A DNA stretch of 64,000 nucleotides from Bog-756 sp963738545 (GCA_963738545.1 CAVTXA010000007.1:434001-498000); one strand, 5' to 3'; shown: positions 17,907 to 27,235, counted from the first letter of the stretch. Numbers and translations: made by a program. Notes: generated from the sequence alone by a model not told the origin.

Positions 17907-18425
17907 TCACCAGCCCACCTCCCCATCCACCAACTCCCGCAGCAGGTCGGCATGGCCGTTGTGGCGGGCGTACTCCTCGATCATGTGGTTGTAGATCCAC
18001 CGGAGTGAGCAGGGCTCACCGTGCCGAACCCCCACGTCGTCCAAGGCGTGGGAGGCGGCACTCCGACGGGACGCCTCGCACTCGGCCTGCCAGGCCGAGA
18101 GGTCCTGATCCCAGTCGGCATCGTCCAGCGGCACCAGCTCGCTGTCGTCGACCTCGGGGTCGTACCAGAGGGAGGGGGCGGCGGGCTCATCGAGCAGGGT
18201 GCGACGGAACCAGTTGCGCTCGACCTCGGCCATGTGGCGGACCAGACCGTGCAGAGAGAGGAGCGATGTGGGGACGGGTCGGGCCTTCCGCTGCGCGTCG
18301 TCCAGGCCCTCGCACTTGAGGAGCAGGGTGGTGCGATGGAACTCCAGCCAACCCTCGAGCATGGCCCGCTCGTCGAGCACGAATGGAGGCTCGGTCCTTC
18401 GGCTGTCCTGGATGTCCTCGACCAC
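17907..18425 (-). CDS. DinB-like (DUF664) family protein
   Basis: A 172-residue protein of the DinB/DUF664 four-helix-bundle superfamily, common in actinobacteria and often metal-binding. The marks are the LLSLHGLVRHMAEVERNWFRR segment, with its helix-2 histidine, and the end pattern SLRWIYNHMIEEYARHNGHADLLRELVDG, with the helix-4 His-x3-His. Its substrate is unknown; some relatives are thiol-dependent S-transferases. The GTG at 18425 is chosen because GGGAG lies just upstream; the longer frame to 18581 adds an uncharacteristic proline/histidine-rich stretch. It converges with cysA. Confidence 0.85.
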   Translation of the reverse strand: MVEDIQDSRRTEPPFVLDERAMLEGWLEFHRTTLLLKCEGLDDAQRKARPVPTSLLSLHGLVRHMAEVERNWFRRTLLDEPAAPSLWYDPEVDDSELVPLDDADWDQDLSAWQAECEASRRSAASHALDDVGVRHGEPCSLRWIYNHMIEEYARHNGHADLLRELVDGEVGW

Positions 18426-18579
18426 AGCACGCTCCCTTGGTTGCCCGGGCGGGCCCCACAGGGGCCGTCCCCCGAGAGCGTAGGTCCGGGGGGCGTGATG
18501 CACGTGGTGGTCGCGTCCGGTGAGGGGGGCACGTGGGTCTATCGATACCCGCTCACCCGACCACGCGTAGCTTGACGGC

Positions 18580-19425
18580 ATGGCGAGTGCCGCAATGCCA
18601 CGCTCCGATCACCGCCCGCCGGAGCAGGTCACCCTGCCCAGGAGCTACCCCGACGCATTCCGGACCGAGCTGGGCCGGGCCTTCACAGCACCTTACGAAG
18701 CACCGGTGGTGGTGAGTGTGAACGCCGCGCTGGTCACGGTGGCGTGGCTGTGGCTCCCGCTGCCCCTCCAGAACCTCCTCTTCAGCCTGCACGGAGCCTT
18801 GGCCTTCCCCGTCGTGATGGCCACCTGGATGCTGGCCGACGTGCCCGCCACCAACATCCTCGGTTCCGACCCGCGGAGGATCGTGGTGGCCATCGACGAC
18901 CCCGCCGTGCTCCGCCGACTCATCTATGCCAAAAGCGCAGTGCTCTGGCTCCTCGTGACACCGGTGTGCGTGCTGGTGGCCGTCGGGATCGGCATCGATC
19001 GGGAGCGGTGGTCGACGACGGTGGTCACCATCATCGGCATCATCGTGGTGCCCATCGGGAGTCTGGGCATCGCCGGCTGGCTCGGCATCTACTTCCCGTA
19101 CCACACCCTCCCGTTGGCAGAGCGTTGGCGGCACCGACGTCCCCTCGGGCGGATGGTGGTGCGGTGGGCGACCCTGTGCCTCCTCCCCTACGCCCTCGTG
19201 CCAGCCATCACCGGTGCCCTGGCCGCACCGGCCTTCGTCGCCTGGTCCCTGACCAACGGCCACGGCAAGGGACGCATTCCGGACCGGGACCTGGCCGTCG
19301 GGGTGGCCATGACCGCCGTGCTCTCGGCGGTGGCGTTCTTTCTGGGACACCGCCACGGGATCCGCCTCATACGCAAGCGGCGCAACCGCTTGGTGGCCTT
19401 CCTCGGGGACCCGGGCCTCGGGTAG
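18580..19425 (+). CDS. Multi-pass membrane protein, function unknown
   Basis: A 281-residue protein with six to seven hydrophobic segments (about residues 46-62, 68-84, 114-132, 140-158, 200-225 and 240-258) and a basic C-terminus (RLIRKRRNRL). No transporter signature is recognised; the layout resembles ABC-2 permease-like or exporter-associated membrane proteins without an ATPase nearby. TAGCTT (18568-18573) lies six bases before the ATG and there is no ribosome site, so a leaderless mRNA is likely. Confidence 0.65.
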   Translation: MASAAMPRSDHRPPEQVTLPRSYPDAFRTELGRAFTAPYEAPVVVSVNAALVTVAWLWLPLPLQNLLFSLHGALAFPVVMATWMLADVPATNILGSDPRRIVVAIDDPAVLRRLIYAKSAVLWLLVTPVCVLVAVGIGIDRERWSTTVVTIIGIIVVPIGSLGIAGWLGIYFPYHTLPLAERWRHRRPLGRMVVRWATLCLLPYALVPAITGALAAPAFVAWSLTNGHGKGRIPDRDLAVGVAMTAVLSAVAFFLGHRHGIRLIRKRRNRLVAFLGDPGLG

Positions 19426-19448
19426 GGGAGCCGCAGGTCAGGCCGGCC

Positions 19449-19470
19449 CGCCCACGTGGGTGCGTGGGCG
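19449..19470. terminator. Bidirectional terminator-like hairpin
   Basis: An eight-base perfect stem, CGCCCACG (19449-19456) with CGTGGGCG (19463-19470), and a six-base loop. It lies between the converging membrane-protein gene and the DivIVA-like gene and has no T-run. Confidence 0.5.
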
Positions 19471-19474
19471 CGAC

Positions 19475-20242
19475 TCAACTCAGAAAGCGACGCCAACCTG
19501 GCTGGCGACCGCTCTCGGGTGAGACCATCGGTCGAAATAGCTCGAAGCAGTGCACCATGACGACGAATCCCGTGCAGAACAAGATCGTGGCCGAAGCACT
19601 GCTCTGCCAGGAATCGAACGGGTAGTTACCCAGCCAGACCCCTAGCACGGTCACGGCCAAGTAGCCCACGGTGAACGCGGCGAGACGCCTGCTCCGCAAG
19701 CGAATTGCGGCATACAGAATGCACGGAACAGCGAGGAGCCCGAGGGACACCAGGGGTAGGAGGGCCCAGAGCACCAAGAGCGTCGTGCGTACTGGATGGT
19801 GGGGCGTTGCGTCGTCCTGAGCCCCCGTAGCCGGAACCGGAGCGGGCCAGAAAGGTGGTGGGTGCTCCGCCGCCGGTGCCGAGCCCACGAGCGCGTCCAC
19901 CTCCTGGGCGACGCAGTCTAGGTAGCGGTCCACGTCATCCCGGTCGTATCCCTTGCATGCCTGCTTGAACTCGACCGTGCGGGACGCCCACAGCAACGGG
20001 AAGCCCTGCGTTGGGTGATCGATCGGACGGTCGTTCACCAAGGCCGGGAGAATGGCGTCAACCTCGCCAGCGGCAAGCAGGAGGTAGCCATCCACCTCCC
20101 CCCGGTGGTACCCCCGGAAGGCAGCCCGACGGAACTGGATCGTGCGCAGCTGGGAAAGGGCCGGGAGTGCCCGTGACGGCGTCCAACCCCAGCCGACGTG
20201 ACCCAGTTGCCCCTCCACTGACCCGCTCGGATGTTCGTCCAC
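19475..20242 (-). CDS. Membrane protein with two DivIVA-like motifs
   Basis: A 255-residue protein. Two copies of the short DivIVA-type motif lie in the N-terminal half: IQFRRAAFRGYHRGEVDGYL (about residues 35-54) and VEFKQACKGYDRDDVDRYLD (about 89-108), each followed by an EVDAL/EVDAI helix. After a proline-rich linker come three membrane helices (about 148-173, 186-205 and 212-235). In DivIVA/Wag31 proteins the motif binds curved membrane. Here it is duplicated and fused to a membrane anchor, so a role at the pole or septum is possible but is inference. The start is GTG and a TAGTCT box lies upstream. Confidence 0.6.
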   Translation of the reverse strand: MDEHPSGSVEGQLGHVGWGWTPSRALPALSQLRTIQFRRAAFRGYHRGEVDGYLLLAAGEVDAILPALVNDRPIDHPTQGFPLLWASRTVEFKQACKGYDRDDVDRYLDCVAQEVDALVGSAPAAEHPPPFWPAPVPATGAQDDATPHHPVRTTLLVLWALLPLVSLGLLAVPCILYAAIRLRSRRLAAFTVGYLAVTVLGVWLGNYPFDSWQSSASATILFCTGFVVMVHCFELFRPMVSPESGRQPGWRRFLS

Positions 20243-20627
20243 GTCATGCCGCCGTCCGCTCGCTAACCAAAGACTAGGCCCGGCCCGGTCAAGGCCCGGT
20301 AACGCTTGGCCGATCCACCTCGCCCTTCCCCCGTCCCGAACGGCCGATCACGTTCATGCGGTCACCCGTCTTGGACTGGAGGGATTCACGGAATAGGGGC
20401 CCCGACCATGGGCCACGTGCCGGATCCGTCCTTGCACCGCCCCGTCTCTCGGTGGGACAGGCCATTGAAGGCGCGGCGGTTCCGTGAACCACGCCGACGT
20501 GATCGATGACGGTGCCGTCGCCGAGTACGGCTTTACCGAGCGATGACCGGTGTCCCGCATCATCGAGGAGACCGGCTGTTGTGACCAGCATCCATGCGGG
20601 TCACAGCCAGATCGAAAGGTGATTGCC
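20243..20627. other. Intergenic region between divergent genes
   Basis: About 385 bases. The left end should hold the promoter of the DivIVA-like gene (TAGTCT on the minus strand) and the right end the ribosome site of the next gene. A 20-codon open stretch at about 20484-20546 has coding-like composition, but it has no ribosome site and no recognisable family. Nothing else was seen. Confidence 0.35.
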
Positions 20628-21104
20628 ATGAACGCGTCGGGCCTCACGATGAAGCAGAACAAGACCTTCCGGGCCGCCCTCAGGTGCCTCGGTCCAGGGG
20701 TGGACGTCCTCGCCTTCGGGAACGGCACCGGGCATGCCCGGATGACCAAAGGGTTGGTCGGGCTGCTAGCCGCGTTCGCCGCCCTCTTCGGCCTCACCTT
20801 GGCGCTCTTGCACGTCGTCCTCATCCCGGGAGCGTTACTTCTCCTCGTCGGCATCGGCCTGGTCCGGCCTCGACGAGGCGTGGCCCTGACGGCAGACGGG
20901 GTGTTCGTGTTGCACGAGAGCCTGTGGACCGGGCGTCCGAATCGCCTGCTCCTCACGGCATCGCCCGCCGACTTCACACCGGTCGGTGCCCATGGGGATT
21001 CGAAGGTCCGCGTCCAGCTCGGCTCCGAGCTGGTGACGTTCAAGCACCAGGAGTACGACCGCATGCTGCGTGCGGTGCAGAGCCAAGCCACCGAATCGGC
21101 GTAG
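20628..21104 (+). CDS. Small membrane protein, function unknown
   Basis: A 158-residue protein with two adjacent hydrophobic helices (about residues 44-80) followed by a beta-rich domain that resembles bacterial PH-like domains (GVALTADGVFVLHESLWTGRPNRLLLT, VRVQLGSELVTFKHQEYDRML). The pattern of a short helical hairpin plus a PH-like domain is common in small actinobacterial membrane proteins. The ATG at 20628 has GAAAGGTGAT eight bases upstream and is preferred over an upstream ATG at 20550. Confidence 0.6.
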   Translation: MNASGLTMKQNKTFRAALRCLGPGVDVLAFGNGTGHARMTKGLVGLLAAFAALFGLTLALLHVVLIPGALLLLVGIGLVRPRRGVALTADGVFVLHESLWTGRPNRLLLTASPADFTPVGAHGDSKVRVQLGSELVTFKHQEYDRMLRAVQSQATESA

Positions 21105-21283
21105 ATCGATGCGCCCGACATCGGTGGTTCCCCGACGGCACCCTGGGCACGGCGGACGGTCACGATCGCTGCCGAAGCCGGTTCGTCCCATCTGCAGCCG
21201 GCAACCAAACATACGACGACGAAACGATCCGGCCGGTGGCCACGATGAGGGTCCAGGTCGATGAGCGATGCCGGGAGGCCGAG

Positions 21284-22069
21284 ATGGTGAATCAAGCGGT
21301 GCCGATCATCCGTCAGGAGGATCTACCGCATCTCAGCCCTGTCGTGTTCGGGTTCTCCCTACGGTGGAGCCCCTATGTCGCGGAAGTCGAGTCGAGGTGC
21401 CAGAAGATCGCTGACTCGGGTGATCATCCCTTTCTCGTCGTGGCGACTGCAGAACGCTACCTGGCGTGGTGTGCGGTGAACGGTGTCGGACCGAACAGCC
21501 CGCTCACACTGGACTGGTACGCGCGGTATCAACTCGAGGAGGGAGGAGGCTACGAGTTCATCTCTGGGATCGGCATCCTGCTGAGGACGGCACAACTCGA
21601 TGACCTTGCCGAACGGATCGCGGTGGCCACGTTTGGCCCCGCTGACGCCCAAGACGTGCTTGACGCCGCGCAATCCATCGGAGAACAGCTCGCTCGAACG
21701 GCCGGCTTCGCTCTTCCAGCGGACGGGTGGATTCGCGTCTCTCATCCGGGCGCACCGGCCCCGGCCGGTGAGTGGTTCGATGCTCTCCGTTCAGGCGCTG
21801 TCGACGGCCGGTCGTTTTCAGATGACACGTTCGAACTCATCTGCTCCCACGCGACCATCACCTGCCTGATCGGTGGTTCGTTCGCTGCCGAGCAGTTTGT
21901 GCGACGTGAGCTCGGCTACGTCATCTGGCACATCAGCGCAGAGGCCGTCAGTGCTCTGACGGCCTCTGAGGCCGCGGGCTTCGTCGCCGAGCGCCCCGAT
22001 GCGATTCCCGAGGGTTCCGACGGAAGCAACCCATTCGATGCGCCCGGGGAACTTGATCCCCTGGAGTAG
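21284..22069 (+). CDS. Hypothetical protein
   Basis: A 261-residue soluble, acidic protein with no domain I recognise. It has two halves. One, about residues 10-110, is rich in tryptophan and tyrosine (FSLRWSPYVAEVESRC, YLAWCAVNG, DWYARYQLEEGGGYEF). The other, about 110-240, is helical with ADAQDVLDAAQSIGEQLART and an alanine-rich segment. GGGAGG lies seven bases before this ATG, so it is preferred to the ATG 39 bases upstream. It has no clear operon partner. Confidence 0.6.
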   Translation: MVNQAVPIIRQEDLPHLSPVVFGFSLRWSPYVAEVESRCQKIADSGDHPFLVVATAERYLAWCAVNGVGPNSPLTLDWYARYQLEEGGGYEFISGIGILLRTAQLDDLAERIAVATFGPADAQDVLDAAQSIGEQLARTAGFALPADGWIRVSHPGAPAPAGEWFDALRSGAVDGRSFSDDTFELICSHATITCLIGGSFAAEQFVRRELGYVIWHISAEAVSALTASEAAGFVAERPDAIPEGSDGSNPFDAPGELDPLE

Positions 22070-22428
22070 TCATCGTCGAAGCGGCCGGGTCGCTCCGTGA
22101 GGAAGGGGACGGTGACGCCGACCCGGATCCTCGTGCACGACTGCCGGGACGGACGACCGAGGCAGATGGTGTCGTGGGCCATGGAGCCACGCTCTACCGA
22201 TCAATCGCAGGCCGAGGCTCTCTCGGTGCGGGAGTGGCGGGCGTTCTCGCTGGTCATGGCGCTGCCGCTCAAGTGCTGGCGCTCGGTGGACGATACAGAA
22301 GAATCACCGGACTCAGTCCTCTCGAACGACAAAAGTCCTCGCCGTGGGATTGCGTTGCCAGCCCGAATTTTGAACTCCAACGTCAGTCAGCCGTTCTGGG
22401 AGTCATCAAAGGAGGGACCGCCGTCACC
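22070..22428. other. Intergenic region upstream of a c-di-GMP gene
   Basis: About 360 bases. Open frames are present but none has a ribosome site and recognisable content. I looked for a c-di-GMP or cobalamin riboswitch and did not see the conserved cores. The right end carries AAAGGAGGGA, the ribosome site of the short reading frame that follows. Confidence 0.35.
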
Positions 22429-22515
22429 ATGAGCAACAACCACGGCTCATCCGCTCCCCTCTGTGCTCCCCGAGCCGCGTCCCCTCTACCGGGCCGTCAG
22501 ACTGCCGCGCCATGA
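22429..22515 (+). CDS. 28-codon leader reading frame coupled to the GGDEF-EAL gene
   Basis: The ATG at 22429 follows a strong GGAGGG (12 bases of spacing). The 28-codon frame ends in TGA at 22513-22515, overlapping the ATG of the GGDEF-EAL gene as ATGA. The larger gene has no ribosome site of its own. This arrangement suggests translational coupling or a regulatory leader peptide. The peptide is rich in serine, alanine and proline with one cysteine; no function can be read from it. Confidence 0.4.
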   Translation: MSNNHGSSAPLCAPRAASPLPGRQTAAP

Positions 22516-24842
22516 CCGCGACGCCCGGAGGGAGACTGCACCAGCGGAGCTGGATGCTGGTGGCCGCCCTGGTCGTGGTACTGGGTGTCATCGGCTCGAT
22601 CGTCGGCTCGCTGGCCGTGGCCCGTGACACCGGCCAGAAGTCGCGTGCCGCGTCCCTGACCTCGTCGGTGGAGATCGCCGCCACGCTCAAGTTGGCCATC
22701 GAACGGGAACAGGACCTGGCCGTGAACACGGGTGCCTTCATCATCAACGACCCAGGTGCGACCCAGGCCCAGTTCCGCCAGTGGGTGGCCGCCGACCACG
22801 TGTACACCCGCTATCCCGAGCTCATCGGGGTCGGCAAGGTGGACCTCGTCACGGCCGCCCAACTCCCCCAGTATGCGCTCCGCACCGAAGCAGCCACGGG
22901 CGCCGCGGCCGGGTCGTTCCAGGTCAGCCCCGCCGGTTCCCGTGCCTACTACTGCTTCGCCACCCTGACCTCGGCACCGACCGGACTCGCCACGTCGCCG
23001 CCGAGCCTCGACGTCTGCGACACCGGTCTCGGTCCGAGCTTCCTCAAGGCCCGCGACTCGGGTGCGAGCACCTATCTCCCCTACGGGACGGGAAAGGCCG
23101 CCGACCTGGCCGTGGGGACGGCCATCTATGCGAACGGTGTCATCCCGTCCACGGTGGCGGGCCGGCGTAGCGCGTTCATCGGATGGGTGGGTACCCAGGT
23201 GGCTCCCCACGTCCTGTTGACCACCGCATTGGCCGGACACTCCCACGTCGCCGTGGCCCTGTCCTACGGCAGCGGGTCGAACGCGGTGACCTTCACGACC
23301 GGCTCGGCCCCGAAGGGGGCCCGGACCCAGTCCGTGGATCTCCATAACGGCTGGCATGTCCGAGTGACCCAGGCGGCCCCCGGTGGAGGCGTGATCGGCG
23401 ACGCCAACGCCCTGTCCATCATGCTCGGGGGCATCCTGATCAGCCTCCTCCTCGGCCTCGTGATCTACGTCCTGGCCACGGGCCGAACCCGGGCGCTGGC
23501 CCTGGTCCGGGAGCGCACCGACGAGCTCCGTCACCAGTCCCTCCACGATCCCCTGACCGGACTGCCCAATCGGGCCCTCATCCTCGACCGTCTGGACCAG
23601 ATGCTGGCCCGGGGACGACGGGAGCACGTCCCCGTGGCCGCGCTCTTCCTCGACCTGGACGACTTCAAGGACATCAACGACACGCTCGGCCATGCCGTCG
23701 GGGACGAACTGCTGAAGGCCGTGGGGGCCCGGTTGACCAGCGCCCTCCGGCAGGGGGACACCGTCGGTCGCCTGGGCGGGGACGAGTTCGTGGTCCTGGC
23801 CGAAGGCGCCTCGCTGACCGAGGGATCCCAGGTCGTGGCCAATCGATTGCTCGACGTGCTGTCGGCCACCTTCGATGTCCCGGGCAGCGAGTTGCCGCTC
23901 TCGGTCACGGCCAGCGTCGGTATCGCCGAGGGCGACCGCCCCTCGGCGGGCCGGCTCCTCCAGGACGCCGACATCGCCCTCTACGAGGCCAAGGCGGCCG
24001 GGAAGTCCCGCGCCGTGACCTTCGCTCCCGCCATGAGGGAGGCGGTCGACGGCCACCGGCACCTGGAGGTGGATCTCCACGAGGCCTTGGAGACCCATCA
24101 GTTCTTCGTCCTCTACCAGCCCACCGTGGACCTGGCCACCGGGGCGTTCACCGGAGCCGAGGCCCTGCTGCGGTGGCGACACCCGGAACGGGGCACGGTC
24201 ATGCCCGACGAGTTCATCCCGGCCCTGGAGTCGAGCGGCCTGATCGTCCCGGTGGGCGCCTGGGTGCTCAACGAGGCGTGCCGTCAGAGCGTCGCCTGGT
24301 CCACGGTGGGCCACCCGCTGGTGGTCTCGGTCAACATCTCGGCGCGACAGCTCGAACGGGACCGGATCGTCGACGACGTGAGCCGTGCGCTCGCCGAGAC
24401 CGGCCTCGACCCCCACCTGTTGATCCTCGAGCTCACCGAGACGGCGCTGATGAACAATGTCCAGGCCAGCCTGACCCGGCTGCGTCGCCTCAAGGCCCTG
24501 GGCATCCGCATCGCCATCGACGACTTCGGGACCGGGTACTCCTCGCTGGCCTACCTCCGCCAGTTCCCCATCGACGTGCTCAAGATCGATCAGAGCTTCG
24601 TAGCCTCCATGGTGGAGTCCCCCGAATCGGCCGCCCTCGTCCACACCCTCGTCCAGCTGGGCAAGGTCCTCGGACTGGCGACGGTGGCCGAAGGCATCGA
24701 GACCGAAGCACAGCGGACGCTCCTCCGATCCGAGGGCGTCGACATCGGACAGGGGTTTCTCTTCGCCCGTCCGCAGGCACCTGGGGCGCTCCTTCACCTC
24801 CTCGAGGCCAGCGGACACCGGCCCGACGTGGCCGTCTCGTGA
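22512..24842 (+). CDS. CHASE-like sensor with GGDEF and EAL domains
   Basis: A 776-residue membrane signalling protein. An N-terminal helix (about residues 15-37), an extracytoplasmic CHASE-like sensor (about 45-290, with YPELIGVGKVDLV) and a second helix (about 300-322) precede the cytoplasmic output. The GGDEF domain has an intact motif at 422-426 and the inhibitory site RQGD at 413-416. The EAL domain has EAL at 550-552 with the metal and substrate residues visible (LELTET, DDFGTG, KIDQSF, AEGIE). Both making and breaking of c-di-GMP are therefore possible. The start overlaps a 28-codon leader frame as ATGA. Confidence 0.9.
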   Translation: MTATPGGRLHQRSWMLVAALVVVLGVIGSIVGSLAVARDTGQKSRAASLTSSVEIAATLKLAIEREQDLAVNTGAFIINDPGATQAQFRQWVAADHVYTRYPELIGVGKVDLVTAAQLPQYALRTEAATGAAAGSFQVSPAGSRAYYCFATLTSAPTGLATSPPSLDVCDTGLGPSFLKARDSGASTYLPYGTGKAADLAVGTAIYANGVIPSTVAGRRSAFIGWVGTQVAPHVLLTTALAGHSHVAVALSYGSGSNAVTFTTGSAPKGARTQSVDLHNGWHVRVTQAAPGGGVIGDANALSIMLGGILISLLLGLVIYVLATGRTRALALVRERTDELRHQSLHDPLTGLPNRALILDRLDQMLARGRREHVPVAALFLDLDDFKDINDTLGHAVGDELLKAVGARLTSALRQGDTVGRLGGDEFVVLAEGASLTEGSQVVANRLLDVLSATFDVPGSELPLSVTASVGIAEGDRPSAGRLLQDADIALYEAKAAGKSRAVTFAPAMREAVDGHRHLEVDLHEALETHQFFVLYQPTVDLATGAFTGAEALLRWRHPERGTVMPDEFIPALESSGLIVPVGAWVLNEACRQSVAWSTVGHPLVVSVNISARQLERDRIVDDVSRALAETGLDPHLLILELTETALMNNVQASLTRLRRLKALGIRIAIDDFGTGYSSLAYLRQFPIDVLKIDQSFVASMVESPESAALVHTLVQLGKVLGLATVAEGIETEAQRTLLRSEGVDIGQGFLFARPQAPGALLHLLEASGHRPDVAVS

Positions 24843-25069
24843 GGCCAGGGCCGGAGGGGTCGGCGTGCTCCCACCGGACCCCTTCACCACGGCCGAACGG
24901 CCGACGATCGCGCCCCGTGTCCCCCACCAGGGCCTGAGCCCACAGCCGCACCGAGGAGTACGCTGAGGGGGCCTTCAACAGTGAGGGGGCTCGGCGAGTT
25001 CAGGGGCGGAGACCGCGTGCACCTCACCTTGGGCTGCCCCTGGGCGGCGGGATCGATGGATGGTCGCCG

Positions 25070-26911
25070 ATGACCACGACCGACCACGGCCTCTCGAGTG
25101 TCCTGAGCGAATTCGCCCGGACGATGCTCACCGACTTTCCCATCCAGTCCATTCTGGAACACCTGGTCAAGCGCATCGTCGACGTCCTGCCTATCTCAGG
25201 AGCCGGCGTCACGCTCATCGAGCCGCCCTCGGCACCCCGCTATGTGGCCGCCACGGACCCGTCGGCCATGGCCTTCGAGGAGCTGCAGTCAGCGCTCGGG
25301 GAGGGCCCGTGTGTGGAGGCGTACCAGACCCGGTCCCCGGTGTTCGTCGGGGATCTCCACCAAGAGCACCGCTTTCCCGAGTTCGGGGCCCGGGCGGTGG
25401 CCATCGGACTCCGCGCCGTGTTCACCTTCCCCCTGTGCCACGGCACCATCTGCCTCGGGGCCCTCGACCTCTACCGTGACACCCCCGGCGACCTGAGCGC
25501 CGCAGAGTCGGATTCGGCCCAGACCCTGGCCGATGTCACCGCGGCCTACCTGGTCAACGCCCAGACACGGGCCGAACTGGAGGACACCTCCAGACGCTCG
25601 CACGAGCGATCGGTCCATGACGCGCTGACCGGCCTGCCCAACCGGATCCTCCTGCTCGAGCGCATCGACCATGCCATCGTGCGGAGCGGCCGGTCGAGGA
25701 AGCTCGTGGCCGTCCTCCACATCGATCTCGACCGGTTCAAGGAGGTCAACGACACCTACGGCCACCCGGTCGGCGATGAGCTCCTGGTCGCCGCCGCCGT
25801 GCGCATCGGCGGGGTGGTGCGGCCGGGGGACACCATCGCCCGACTGGCCGGGGACGAGTTCGTCATCCTGTGCGAGGAGCTCGACGAGATGGACCAGGTG
25901 GACATCGTGGCCTCCCGCATCGTCGATGTGCTGGGCACGCCCTTCGCGGTGGCCGACGGCGTCGTGGAGATCTCGGCCAGCGTGGGCATCGCCTTCGCCG
26001 GTCAGACCCACCACGATCCCGAGCAGCTGCTCCATGCCGCTGACCTGGCCATGACCCAGGTCAAGGCCAAAGGAGGGGCCAACCACCAGATCATCGACCT
26101 GCGCCCCCGGCTGGTGGCCGAGCACCACATGGACCTGCGCATCGCCCTGGGCCGGGCCGAGGAGCGCGGCCAACTCCGCATCGAGTACCAGCCGATCGTC
26201 CGCACGGTTGACGCCACAGTGGTGGGCTCGGAAGCCCTGTTGCGCTGGGACCATCCGGCCCGGGGCCAGATCGCCCCGACCACGATGATTCCCCTGGCCG
26301 AACAGTCCGGGCTGATCATCGAGATCGGGCGCTGGGTGCTCGAACAGGCCTGTATCGACCGGTTGGGGGGCGAGCCCACCGACGACGGAACCGTGCTCTC
26401 GGTGAACGTGTCCGCCTTCCAGCTCATGGCCCCCGACTTCGTGGCCATGGTCAGCACGATCCTCTCCGACACGCGATCGGATCCCACCCGGGTCACCCTG
26501 GAGATCACCGAGGGAGCGCTACTCCGCGACACCCAACGGGCCCGCATCGTCCTCCACCAGCTGAAACAGCTGGGCCTCCTGTTGGCCTTGGACGACTTCG
26601 GCACCGGGTACTCGTCCCTGAGCTACCTCAAGCGCTTCCCCGTGGACGTGGTCAAGATCGACCAGTCGTTCATCTGTGACATCGTCCGTGACCGGTCGAG
26701 CCGGGCCATCGTGGCCAAGACCATCGAACTGGCCCACCTGTTGGACCTGGCCGTGGTGAGCGAAGGGGTGGAGACCGCGCACCAGTACGAGGTGGTCACC
26801 GACCTGGGCAGCGACTTCTGCCAGGGGTACTACTTCGGCCGTCCGAGGAGCATGTCGGTCCCCGGTCACCTGGCCGGCGCCGCCCCCGACCCGGTACCCG
26901 TGCACCGATGA
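25070..26911 (+). CDS. GAF-GGDEF-EAL bifunctional c-di-GMP protein
   Basis: A 613-residue cytoplasmic protein. A GAF sensor (about residues 15-160) has the typical GEGPCVEAYQTRSPVFVGDL segment. The cyclase domain has AGDEF at 260-264 instead of GGDEF, still with RPGD as inhibitory site at 251-254; A-GDEF variants can be active, so this is undecided. The EAL domain starts at about 350 with EAL at 388-390 and intact LEITEG, DDFGTG, KIDQSF and SEGVET motifs, so phosphodiesterase activity is likely. It follows the membrane GGDEF-EAL gene by 227 bases on the same strand. Confidence 0.9.
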   Translation: MTTTDHGLSSVLSEFARTMLTDFPIQSILEHLVKRIVDVLPISGAGVTLIEPPSAPRYVAATDPSAMAFEELQSALGEGPCVEAYQTRSPVFVGDLHQEHRFPEFGARAVAIGLRAVFTFPLCHGTICLGALDLYRDTPGDLSAAESDSAQTLADVTAAYLVNAQTRAELEDTSRRSHERSVHDALTGLPNRILLLERIDHAIVRSGRSRKLVAVLHIDLDRFKEVNDTYGHPVGDELLVAAAVRIGGVVRPGDTIARLAGDEFVILCEELDEMDQVDIVASRIVDVLGTPFAVADGVVEISASVGIAFAGQTHHDPEQLLHAADLAMTQVKAKGGANHQIIDLRPRLVAEHHMDLRIALGRAEERGQLRIEYQPIVRTVDATVVGSEALLRWDHPARGQIAPTTMIPLAEQSGLIIEIGRWVLEQACIDRLGGEPTDDGTVLSVNVSAFQLMAPDFVAMVSTILSDTRSDPTRVTLEITEGALLRDTQRARIVLHQLKQLGLLLALDDFGTGYSSLSYLKRFPVDVVKIDQSFICDIVRDRSSRAIVAKTIELAHLLDLAVVSEGVETAHQYEVVTDLGSDFCQGYYFGRPRSMSVPGHLAGAAPDPVPVHR

Positions 26912-26934
26912 GGAGCGCCGTGGGATCAGAATGG

Positions 26935-27210
26935 TCAACGGTCCTTGAGCACGCCCAGGACCTGTCCGATGGCGAGGTCCCGGTCGGCCAGCTCGGGGAC
27001 GGGCAGTTGCTCTTGGATCGAGTAGCGGTTGCGCCGACCGTCGCGCTCCTTGACCACGTAGCCCCCATCGGCCAGGTCGCTGACGAGGGCATAGGCCCGG
27101 CGCTCGGTGATGCCGAGTTCGGCGGCGATGTCGCGCAACCGAACGTCGGGGTCGTGGGCGATACACAGGAGGGCCCGACCGTGATTGCTGAGGAACATCC
27201 AACTGCTCAT
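26935..27210 (-). CDS. Small winged-helix DNA-binding protein
   Basis: A 91-residue protein with a MarR/ArsR-like winged helix: a recognition-helix region DIAAELGITERRAYALVSDLADGGYV (about residues 27-52) and the wing VKERDGRRNRYSI. It is little more than the DNA-binding domain, without an evident effector domain. GGAGG precedes the ATG. It is divergent from the ice-binding-like adhesin gene. An inverted repeat lies between them, so it may repress itself and the adhesin/sortase operon. That link is inference. Confidence 0.7.
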   Translation of the reverse strand: MSSWMFLSNHGRALLCIAHDPDVRLRDIAAELGITERRAYALVSDLADGGYVVKERDGRRNRYSIQEQLPVPELADRDLAIGQVLGVLKDR

Positions 27211-27235
27211 CGCAACAACCTCCGATAAGTCTAGA

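Noticed and set aside
20484..20546. 20-codon open frame with coding-like composition
   Set aside because: No ribosome site, no homologue recognised; too short to support.
22070..22428. c-di-GMP riboswitch before the GGDEF-EAL gene
   Set aside because: No conserved riboswitch core was found on either strand.
22097..22432. 111-codon frame upstream of the GGDEF-EAL gene
   Set aside because: No ribosome site and no domain; overlapping frames are equally open.
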